From assembly GCA_023251195.1 (NCBI GenBank), contig JAHEZG010000144.1, forward strand, positions 1 to 9,291: DNA of 9,291 bases, written 5' to 3'. The first letter of the stretch is position 1. The number at the start of each line of letters is the position of its first letter. The stretch is from Chitinophagaceae bacterium (GTDB lineage Bacteria; Bacteroidota; Bacteroidia; Chitinophagales; UBA10324). Below are positions 1 through 5,676 of the stretch, one piece after another. Under the pieces are notes generated by a model. It saw nothing but the letters and a program-made list of their open reading frames with translations. It was not told where the DNA came from and did no database searches. A program made the translations under genes and the position numbers.

Positions 1-945
1 TTCAAAACGGCGCTTCACTCCTTTGAACGATTCGAGTGCTTCGCGAATTTTTTGCGGAGAAATTTTCAGCAACATGCCAACTGCTGCTGCTGCAACTGCA
101 TTTTCTACATTGTGCATTCCGGCAACACCGAGATGAATTTCGTTGATGGTTGTTTCTCCGGCTATTAAATCAAACTGAAAAGTACCGTTCAATAATTGTT
201 CGTTGGTGCAGGTGAAATCGGCATCATAATCAGCAACAGAATAGGAGAAATGTTTTAACTCGTGCAATGAATTCCGGAAAGGCAATTCGTGTTTCACAAT
301 TAAACTCCCTTCTTTTTTTAACTGATGCGCGAAATCAATAAATGATTTTACTACCTCCTCCCCTGTTCCGTAAATATCCAGGTGGTCAGCGTCAGCAGAA
401 GTGATAATTGAAATATCCGGATGCAGTTTTAAAAAACTTCTATCGTACTCATCAGCCTCAACAACTATCACATTATTTTTTCCGGAAAGAAAATTCGTGT
501 TGTAGTTCACAGTGATTCCACCAAGAAAAGCAGTGCAATCGTAGCCCGATGATTTCAGCAAGTGTGCAATCATACTTGTTGTAGTTGTCTTGCCATGTGT
601 GCCGGCAACTGCGATGGTGAATGCATCCTTCGTTACCTGCTCCAGTAAATCGGAGCGCTTGATGACATCGAAATTATTTTTTCGGAAGTAAACTAACTCA
701 GCATGTTCGTTAGGAACTGCAGGTGTGTAAACAACCAACTCAACATCTTTCGGAATCAGGGAAATATTTTCTTCGAAATGAATTTTGATTCCTTCGGCTT
801 GCAATTCATCAGTGAGATGCGAAGGAGTTTTATCGTAACCGGAAATTTTCACTCCGCGATTATTGAAGTATCGTGCAAGCGCACTCATACCAATTCCGCC
901 GATGCCGATGAAGTAAATAGATTTTATTTCAGAGAGGTTTTTCAT
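1..945 (-). CDS. murC: UDP-N-acetylmuramate--L-alanine ligase MurC (3' end beyond window)
   Basis: MurC is the cytoplasmic ATP-dependent ligase that attaches L-alanine to UDP-MurNAc, the first amino acid of the peptidoglycan stem peptide. I translated 315 codons from the ATG at 945 with no stop before the left edge. Visible motifs are the N-terminal nucleotide-binding turn GIGGIGMSALA (residues 14-24), the ATP loop GTHGKTTTT (115-123), EADEYDRSF (163-171), ADADHLDIYG (184-193), GMHNVENAVAAAA (276-288) and the junction motif GVKRRFE (309-315) at the last codon of the window. Families of this type run to about 450-480 residues, so roughly a third, the C-terminal domain, is missing. The start fits the usual MurC N-terminus, just before the Rossmann strand. 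No clear Shine-Dalgarno sequence precedes it. It lies downstream of murG but is separated from it by a 2.2 kb block, and a 23-bp repeat ends 12 bp before its start codon. Confidence 0.97.
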   Translation of the reverse strand, partial: MKNLSEIKSIYFIGIGGIGMSALARYFNNRGVKISGYDKTPSHLTDELQAEGIKIHFEENISLIPKDVELVVYTPAVPNEHAELVYFRKNNFDVIKRSDLLEQVTKDAFTIAVAGTHGKTTTTSMIAHLLKSSGYDCTAFLGGITVNYNTNFLSGKNNVIVVEADEYDRSFLKLHPDISIITSADADHLDIYGTGEEVVKSFIDFAHQLKKEGSLIVKHELPFRNSLHELKHFSYSVADYDADFTCTNEQLLNGTFQFDLIAGETTINEIHLGVAGMHNVENAVAAAAVGMLLKISPQKIREALESFKGVKRRFE

Positions 946-957
946 TGCTAACAAGAT

Positions 958-980
958 TTACCACGGAGACACGGAGAACA
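958..980. repeat. Left copy of 23-bp inverted repeat, in murC leader
   Basis: On the plus strand this reads TTA followed by CCACGGAGACACGGAGAACA. It matches the reverse complement of 3110-3132 at 22 of 23 positions; the one difference is G at 965 where the other copy has A. The purine-rich, word-like text continues to about 995 (AAGAGGAACACAGA), so this copy may be longer than its partner. It fills most of the 52 bp between the hicB-like stop and the murC start. From memory, similar GGAGACACGGAGAACA text occurs as dispersed intergenic repeats in many environmental bacterial genomes; that recollection is not tested here. Confidence 0.85.
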
Positions 981-997
981 AAGAGGAACACAGATAT

Positions 998-1171
998 TTA
1001 TTTTTTAGGTAATGTTGGAAATTCTTCGAGAAATAATTCAGTTGCTTCTTTCAGATTTTGAATTGCTTCTTTTATTGTTGTTCCCTGACTGACAGTTCCA
1101 ACTTCGAAACAATCTGCAACAAAAAATTTATCTTCCTGATGAACTGTTACAGTAAATGTTGCTGGTTTCAT
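998..1171 (-). CDS. Orphan HicB-like small protein (57 aa)
   Basis: Hand translation gives 57 residues, starting MKPATFTVTVHQEDKFFVAD and ending in a TAA at 998-1000. The layout is that of the HicB-like antitoxin fold (partial RNase H type): two N-terminal strands (TFTVTVHQEDKFFVADC), a short CFEVGTVSQG turn with the typical SQGTT before the helix, then the helix IKEAIQNLKEATELFLEEF. No C-terminal DNA-binding domain (ribbon-helix-helix or HTH) follows, so it is a short form of the family. No HicA toxin can fit next to it: only 42 bp separate it from the LRR gene upstream, and 52 bp, mostly repeat, from murC downstream. Solitary HicB-like genes are common in bacteria and their role is largely unknown, so toxin neutralisation should not be assumed. 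No Shine-Dalgarno sequence is visible. It probably rides on the LRR transcript. Confidence 0.8.
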   Translation of the reverse strand: MKPATFTVTVHQEDKFFVADCFEVGTVSQGTTIKEAIQNLKEATELFLEEFPTLPKK

Positions 1172-1213
1172 TTAATATTAAAATTCAATTTTGAATGACT
1201 GCAACGATAAAGA

Positions 1214-3049
1214 TTATTGTTTAATAATTTTTCGTGCATCGCTCCATTGCTCATTACTCACTCTCACAAAATAAACTCCTGACGAAAATGATTTAAGATT
1301 GAATGTTATTGATGAACTCGAAACTCCAAACCCGAAACCCACAACTTTAACTCCAAGCACATTGGTGATTTCTATTTTGCAATTGTTACTGGACGAATTG
1401 AGTTGAATAGTTAATTCATGTGTAACAGGATTTGGAAAAACTGAAAACTGATTCGTATTTGTTGCTGCTTGATTTATTCCTGTAACTACATTTTTACAAA
1501 TAGTTGTATCAACACAATTTCCTTCTGTAATTATTGCGGCATAGCTTCCTGTTGTTGGTGCAACAAAAACATTTTGTGTTGCGCCGGAAATTATTTGTTG
1601 AGTGTTACAATCAAACCACTGTATATTTCCTGATGAAAGAGTAACTAATGAATTTCCATTCCAAGAAATACTTGTATCAATCATTTGAACTGAAAGATTC
1701 AACCTCACAATAGAATCACAACTACCCCCTAAAATGGTGTCAAGATAAATTCCCTGCGAATAAATATTCATTCCATTAAAATTATAAAAACTCCCGCTGC
1801 AGATATTCTCAACAAGTTCGCCTGTATCAATAGTACAGTAATAACATCCACCGGAATTAAACTGGTTACATATTGGCATTGTATCAATTGCAGGAATAAA
1901 ACCATTATGTTGAATGATGTTAGGAAAACAAGAAATATTGGTCTGTGACACATTAAAGAAGCTTAAAGGGCCGATATAAGAATGAAGAATAGGCATACAA
2001 ACAATTGGGTTATCTTGAATTTGGAAACAAAATAATGATTGTGGTAATGTTGGAATTGAAGTCAGTTGATTTGCACTACAAAAGAGAGAACCTAAACTTG
2101 CCGGAAGAACAGGAAGTACTGAAAGCTGATTATTAAAACATATAAGTGCAGTTAAATTCTGTGGTAATGATGGAAGAAGTAATAATTGGTTGTCGTTACA
2201 ATTAAGAGATTGCAAGTTTGTTGGTAAAGGTGGAAGTGATGTTAGAAGGTTCATTCCACAATTAAGTGAAGTTAAACTTGTCGAAACCAAAAAGGGGAGT
2301 GAGGTTAGTTGATTCATTGCACACCACAACCCAGTTAACCCGGCTGGTAAAACCGGAAGGGAAGTGAGTTGGTTACCACCGCAACTAAGAGTCAACAATC
2401 CTGAAGGTAATAAAGGAAGAGAAACTAGTTGATTACTTTCACAACTAAGCTCGATTAAACTTCCTGGAAGGTTGGAAAAAGATGTCAATTGATTATTGTC
2501 ACAGTTAATCGAAGTCAAACTGTTTGGAAGACTTGGTAAAGAATCAAGTTGATTATGATTACAATCAAGTTGTACTAAAGTTAACGGGAGCGGCGGAAGA
2601 AAAGTGAGCTGATTATAATAACACTGCATTATAGTTAAGTTAGTGGGAATATTAGGGAGAGAAGTCAGTTGAGTTCCATTACAATACAACTCAGTTAAGT
2701 TTGCTGGTAATGCACTTAAACTTGTTATCGGATTGTTACTGCAATAAAGAATAGAGAGATTATCTGGAAGTATTGGAAGTGTTGTAAGTGAGTTTTCTTC
2801 ACAAAATAATTCTTCAAGATTATCAAAATACTGTATTCCTGTAAGGTCATAAATTCCACTTAAGTTGAAATTAAGTGAAGCTGCATTAACTATGTTATTA
2901 CAAGTGGTATCCATCTGATTCCCATTCATGCAACTAGGGAAATAATTTTGTAACACCGCAACAAAATTCGCATCAGGTATTGTCACCCACTGAGCTTTAC
3001 AAAGCGATAGAGAAAAAACAAGAAGAAGAGTTGTAAAAATTTTCCGCAT
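1214..3049 (-). CDS. Secreted leucine-rich-repeat protein with T9SS type A sorting domain
   Basis: A 611-residue protein predicted to be exported by Sec and then carried across the outer membrane by the type IX secretion system. Residues 1-19 (MRKIFTTLLLVFSLSLCKA) form a signal peptide with likely cleavage before Q20. A cap of the form IPDANFVAVLQ follows, then 14 leucine-rich repeats of 20 residues (77-357) on the pattern xLxxLxCxxNQLTSLPxLPx. Residues about 358-535 hold two modules common in Bacteroidota surface proteins: one around ICSGSFYNFNG...GGSCDSIVRLNLSV, and one around IQWFDC...GSYAAIITEGNCVDTTIC. Residues 536-611 are the sorting domain (SVFPNPV ... LGVKVV ... SSGVYFVRV ... IIKQ). 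I chose ATG 3049 because it begins the signal peptide; a longer in-frame ATG at 3166 lies inside murG and would translate the 23-bp repeat. The gene interrupts murG-murC. A surface-binding or adhesion role is inference; no enzyme motif is seen. Confidence 0.93.
   Translation of the reverse strand: MRKIFTTLLLVFSLSLCKAQWVTIPDANFVAVLQNYFPSCMNGNQMDTTCNNIVNAASLNFNLSGIYDLTGIQYFDNLEELFCEENSLTTLPILPDNLSILYCSNNPITSLSALPANLTELYCNGTQLTSLPNIPTNLTIMQCYYNQLTFLPPLPLTLVQLDCNHNQLDSLPSLPNSLTSINCDNNQLTSFSNLPGSLIELSCESNQLVSLPLLPSGLLTLSCGGNQLTSLPVLPAGLTGLWCAMNQLTSLPFLVSTSLTSLNCGMNLLTSLPPLPTNLQSLNCNDNQLLLLPSLPQNLTALICFNNQLSVLPVLPASLGSLFCSANQLTSIPTLPQSLFCFQIQDNPIVCMPILHSYIGPLSFFNVSQTNISCFPNIIQHNGFIPAIDTMPICNQFNSGGCYYCTIDTGELVENICSGSFYNFNGMNIYSQGIYLDTILGGSCDSIVRLNLSVQMIDTSISWNGNSLVTLSSGNIQWFDCNTQQIISGATQNVFVAPTTGSYAAIITEGNCVDTTICKNVVTGINQAATNTNQFSVFPNPVTHELTIQLNSSSNNCKIEITNVLGVKVVGFGFGVSSSSITFNLKSFSSGVYFVRVSNEQWSDARKIIKQ
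1315..1334 (-). repeat. GGGTTT/GTTTCGAG word inside the T9SS domain codons
   Basis: On the minus strand this reads CGGGTTT, three variable bases, then GTTTCGAGTT. It matches 5502-5521 (plus strand) at 17 of 20 positions. Here it encodes part of VVGFGFGVSSSS in the sorting domain of the LRR protein. This could be a low-complexity coincidence or a coding remnant of a dispersed intergenic word repeat. Confidence 0.35.
1979..2821 (-). repeat. 14 tandem 60-bp LRR units
   Basis: This is the coding repeat array of the LRR protein, running from NLEELFC to MPILHS. Thirteen units are exactly 60 bp (20 residues) and one is 63 bp, with an extra residue at LPFLVST in unit 9. Units 1-13 all carry Cys at position 7, and most have Asn-Gln-Leu at 10-12. 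The last unit (SLFCFQIQDNPIVCMPILHS) is degenerate, as expected for a C-terminal cap. DNA similarity between units is clear but imperfect, so the array is diverged and not newly amplified. Confidence 0.9.
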
Positions 3050-3100
3050 AAAAAATTTTCCTATTTCAAATGTAAGAATGGAAACTAAATATAATTCAAT

Positions 3101-3108
3101 CAAACTTA
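3101..3108 (-). promoter_or_regulatory. Possible -7 promoter element of the LRR gene
   Basis: The minus strand reads TAAGTTTG, matching the Bacteroidota -7 consensus TAnnTTTG. It lies 51 bp before the chosen LRR start codon and directly inside the right inverted repeat. No TTG-type -33 element is seen about 20 bp upstream, where the repeat itself sits. The match is short and could be chance. Confidence 0.25.
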
Positions 3109-3109
3109 G

Positions 3110-3132
3110 TGTTCTCCGTGTCTCTGTGGTAA
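3110..3132. repeat. Right copy of 23-bp inverted repeat, abutting murG stop
   Basis: On the plus strand this reads TGTTCTCCGTGTCTCTGTGG followed by TAA; its reverse complement matches 958-980 with one mismatch. It ends at 3132 and the murG stop codon occupies 3133-3135, so no spacer remains after murG. If translated in the LRR frame it gives residues like ITTETRRTL, which explains the spurious N-terminal extension of that reading frame. Confidence 0.85.
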
Positions 3133-4224
3133 TTATATAGCAGCAAGCTTTAGAATTTCGTCGCAAATCAATTCATCAGCATCGGGCAATGCGAGTTGAA
3201 GAATATTTTTTTTCAGGTCAGTCAATTTGTTTTCGTCATTCAAAACTGAAATGGCGGTTGTAATTAATTTTTCTTTTGCTTCTATATCTTTCACTAATAC
3301 TGCAGCATTTTTATTTACTAATGCCATTGCGTTTTTTGTTTGGTGGTCTTCTGATACATTGGGTGATGGAACCAACACAGTTGCTTTTCCCAATACACAC
3401 AATTCCGAAATACTCAATGCACCTGCGCGACTGATTACAACATCAGCGGCACTATAAGCCATATCCATCCGATTGATGAAATCAAAAACTTTTACATCCG
3501 AATTTATTGCTGCTACTTCTTTTGCTTTTGCGAAATAAGTTTTTCCGGTTTGCCAGATGAGTTGAATGTTATTAGAACTGAATGCAGAAATATTTTGTGC
3601 GATGGATTCATTTATTGTTCGTGCACCCAAACTTCCGCCAATCACTAAAATTGTTTTTTTGTTTGACTGCAATTGAAAAAAATTCAGTGCTTCTTCTTTT
3701 GAGATGGATTGTTTCGTTACATCTTTTCTCACCGGGTTCCCGGTGATTACAATTTTATTTGCATTAAAGAACTGATTCATTCCTTCATACGCCACACAAA
3801 TTTTCTTTGCTCTTCGTCCCAGAATTTTATTGGTGATGCCCGCAAAAGAATTTTGTTCCTGAATCAAAGTCGGAATTCCATGCAACGATGCAGCGAATAA
3901 CACCGGACCACTTGCATAACCTCCAACACCAACCACCACATCAGGTTTGAATGATGAAATAATTCTGCTCGCCTTCCATAAACTGTTCAGCACTTTGAAC
4001 GGAAGAATAAAATTTTTTAAATCCAGTTTCCTTTGCAATCCGGCAATCGGTAAACCAATAATCTTATAACCAGCAGCAGGAACTTTTTCCATTTCCATTC
4101 TGCCTTCTGCACCAATAAATAAAATTTCTGCTTTCTCGCCCAGGCGATTTTTAATGGCATTGGCAATAGCAACTGCAGGGAAAATATGTCCGCCTGTTCC
4201 ACCACCGCTGATGATTAACTTCAT
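3133..4224 (-). CDS. murG: Undecaprenyl-PP-MurNAc-pentapeptide GlcNAc transferase MurG
   Basis: MurG is the peripheral inner-membrane GT28 glycosyltransferase that moves GlcNAc from UDP-GlcNAc to lipid I, making lipid II. The 363-residue length is normal. Visible motifs are the N-terminal glycine loop GGGTGGHIFPA (7-17), VGVGGYASGP (98-107), QEQNSFAG (122-129), GNPVR (162-166), the second glycine loop GGSLGARTIN (196-205), SRAGALSISE (265-274) and the UDP-GlcNAc-site segment VPSPNVSEDHQTKNA (285-299). The ATG at 4224 starts the usual MKLIISGGGTGGH N-terminus. The preceding bases are a T-rich run on the coding strand with no Shine-Dalgarno sequence. It follows ftsW after 99 bp of repeats. Its stop codon touches the right 23-bp repeat, so the interrupting block begins exactly at the gene end without altering the protein. 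Confidence 0.98.
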   Translation of the reverse strand: MKLIISGGGTGGHIFPAVAIANAIKNRLGEKAEILFIGAEGRMEMEKVPAAGYKIIGLPIAGLQRKLDLKNFILPFKVLNSLWKASRIISSFKPDVVVGVGGYASGPVLFAASLHGIPTLIQEQNSFAGITNKILGRRAKKICVAYEGMNQFFNANKIVITGNPVRKDVTKQSISKEEALNFFQLQSNKKTILVIGGSLGARTINESIAQNISAFSSNNIQLIWQTGKTYFAKAKEVAAINSDVKVFDFINRMDMAYSAADVVISRAGALSISELCVLGKATVLVPSPNVSEDHQTKNAMALVNKNAAVLVKDIEAKEKLITTAISVLNDENKLTDLKKNILQLALPDADELICDEILKLAAI

Positions 4225-4323
4225 GAAAAATTAAAAATGAAAAATGAAAGATTAAAAATGGAGTTGCAGTTTTCATCAGAGAATAAATCTGCATACTGAA
4301 TTCTGTAAACTGCAAACTGGCTT
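4225..4323. repeat. ftsW-murG spacer made of short word repeats
   Basis: This 99-bp spacer has two repetitive parts. Next to murG (4225-4259) are the words GAAAAATTAAAAAT, GAAAAAT and GAAAGATTAAAAAT in direct order. Next to ftsW (4289-4319) are CTGCATACTG, CTGTAAACTG and an overlapping ACTGCAAACTG. No open reading frame, hairpin followed by a T-run, or promoter match was found. The A-rich part covers the ribosome-binding region of murG. Confidence 0.6.
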
Positions 4324-5478
4324 CTACTCACTTTCAACTTCTGCTTTAGCTCCACTCTCCTCTTGCTCAACAAATTTGCTCACACTTAAAATAATACCGA
4401 TGGCAATACTGGTGAACCACAATGAAGTTCCGCCCATACTTACTAATGGCAATGTAACTCCGGTTACCGGCAGCAAATTGGTAACGACTGCCATATTAAT
4501 CATTGCCTGAATCACTAAGGCGAAACTCAATCCCACAGCTAAGAATGCGCCGAACGCTCCGGGGCACTTGACAAATAATTTTATACATCGGAGTAAAAAC
4601 AAAATATAAATCAACAGAATAATAAAGCCTCCGAACAATCCATATTCTTCAATCACGATGGCAAAAATGTAATCGGAGTACGGGCTCGGTAAAAAATTCC
4701 GCTGTGTGCTGTTGCCCGGACCTTTACCAAAAAAACCTCCCTGTGCAATTGCAATTTTTGCTTGTTGCACCTGGTAACTTCCTTTCGGGTCTTTCGAAAA
4801 ATTTTCGATACGCGATTGCCAGGTATAAACACGCGCTTTGAAGGGTGTGTTGAGTGCAATTAATATAATTAATGCAAGCATTACCAAACCTCCACCCATC
4901 ATCATCAAAATATATTTCATGTTCATTCTTCCAATGAACATCAGCAATGTGCAGGTTGCAAACAGTATAGCAGCAGTTGAAAGATTGGAAGGTGCAATTA
5001 ACGCGCAGGTAATAACCGGTGGAAGCATTGCCGGCAGAAATCCTTTTTTAAAATCCTTAATCGTCTCTTGTTTTTTCGAGAGCACACGCGCCATGTACAT
5101 GATGAGTGCGAGTTTTGCAAAATCGGAAGTTTGAAATGACATATTGATAAACGGAATGGTAAGCCACCGTTTCGCATCATTAATTTCTACTCCGAAAAAC
5201 AAGGTGTAAATCAAAAGCGGAATGGTGATGAGCCACGCGAGCAGAGCAATTCGCGAATACAATTTGTAATTCACCAAGTGCGCCACGAACATCAGAAATA
5301 ATCCGAATGCAAAGATGCCGAAGTGTTTGATTAAATAATATTCGGTATTGCCTTCCTGATACTTGAACGCCAAGGAACCGGAGCTACTATAAACTGCGAG
5401 CATAGAAATAACAGTAAGTGCTATTACTATTAGCCAGATAAATCGGTCGCCTTTTGTTCTGCTGAGTATTGCCTGCAT
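4324..5478 (-). CDS. ftsW: Septal peptidoglycan polymerase FtsW (SEDS family)
   Basis: A 384-residue SEDS glycosyltransferase that polymerises lipid II into glycan at the division septum, normally partnered with a class B PBP (FtsI). About ten hydrophobic membrane segments are visible, the first at about 13-31 and the last at about 344-367. Family marks are AKRWL (102-106), the segment QGGFFGKGPGNS (246-257), SDYIFAIVIEEYG (268-280) in which D269 matches the essential SEDS aspartate, and the C-terminal signature NLLPVTGVTLPLVSMGGTSL (334-353). FtsW and RodA are paralogous; placement between murD and murG makes this FtsW. The start at 5478 gives a short basic cytoplasmic N-terminus (MQAILSRTKGDRF). 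The C-terminus is short and acidic. The stop is TAG, unlike its neighbours. Confidence 0.96.
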   Translation of the reverse strand: MQAILSRTKGDRFIWLIVIALTVISMLAVYSSSGSLAFKYQEGNTEYYLIKHFGIFAFGLFLMFVAHLVNYKLYSRIALLAWLITIPLLIYTLFFGVEINDAKRWLTIPFINMSFQTSDFAKLALIMYMARVLSKKQETIKDFKKGFLPAMLPPVITCALIAPSNLSTAAILFATCTLLMFIGRMNMKYILMMMGGGLVMLALIILIALNTPFKARVYTWQSRIENFSKDPKGSYQVQQAKIAIAQGGFFGKGPGNSTQRNFLPSPYSDYIFAIVIEEYGLFGGFIILLIYILFLLRCIKLFVKCPGAFGAFLAVGLSFALVIQAMINMAVVTNLLPVTGVTLPLVSMGGTSLWFTSIAIGIILSVSKFVEQEESGAKAEVESE

Positions 5479-5676
5479 GCTTTTCGTTAACGAGTTAGTT
5501 CCGGGTTTTTGGTTTCGAGTTTAGCTCGTCATTTATTTTTTAATTTCATTTGAATTCGTGATTCTTCGAATTCGGTTTTTGAATTTTGGTTTATCTGAAT
5601 TCAAATTTTTGCATTTCTGGAATAGCAGTGTAACAGAATTTTGAATTATTGCCCACAACTTTTAGTTGACTGATTA
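5479..5676. other. murD-ftsW spacer, non-coding
   Basis: In this 198-bp AT-rich spacer, the coding strand holds only reading frames of 6-7 codons. It contains a GGGTTT/GTTTCGAG word (5502-5521), an imperfect hairpin with 7-bp arms GAATTCG/CGAATTC at 5552-5573 (8-nt loop), and a 5-bp CAACT/AGTTG hairpin near the murD stop. None is followed by a T-run on the transcribed strand, so no terminator is called. No TAnnTTTG promoter match was found. It is the largest spacer between two cell wall genes here apart from the interrupted junction. Confidence 0.6.
5502..5521 (+). repeat. GGGTTT/GTTTCGAG word in murD-ftsW spacer
   Basis: This 20-bp segment of the form CGGGTTT...GTTTCGAGTT matches the minus strand of 1334-1315 at 17 of 20 positions. 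It resembles simple intergenic words built from GGGTTT and CGAGTT units. The short length makes relatedness uncertain. Confidence 0.35.

Larger units (their letters stand above)
958..3132. other. Inverted-repeat-bounded block interrupting murG-murC
   Basis: A 2175-bp block lies between two inverted copies of a 23-bp sequence (958-980 and 3110-3132). It contains the LRR/T9SS gene and the HicB-like gene and nothing else. It starts immediately after the murG stop codon (3133-3135) and ends 12 bp from the murC ATG. In most bacteria, including Bacteroidota, murG and murC are near neighbours, so the block is probably an acquired insert. No transposase, integrase or recombinase is encoded. The bases just outside CCAC at both ends include a TA, which could be a two-base target duplication or simply part of the inverted repeat; the sequence cannot tell these apart. 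Other explanations are independent insertion of two dispersed repeats, or remnants of a larger element. Confidence 0.6.

Noticed and set aside
703..951. Plus-strand frames opposite murC and the other mur genes
   Set aside because: They are antisense shadows of well-supported genes and show no recognisable domains.
1183..1196. ATTCAA/TTGAAT hairpin between the LRR gene and the HicB-like gene as a terminator
   Set aside because: A 6-bp AT-rich stem with a 2-nt loop followed by only three T residues is too weak, and it sits in the leader of the next gene.
1979..2821. CRISPR-like regular spacing of about 60 bp
   Set aside because: The period is in-frame coding repeat of an LRR protein, with variable repeat bases and no constant repeat separated by unique spacers.
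3050..3166. Extended start of the LRR gene inside murG
   Set aside because: The extension translates the 23-bp repeat and the murG 3' end, and would place the signal peptide internally. The start at 3049 is far more plausible.
5552..5573. Hairpin GAATTCG...CGAATTC as a terminator after murD
   Set aside because: On the transcribed strand it is not followed by a T-run, its stem is AT-rich, and ftsW downstream belongs to the same cluster.
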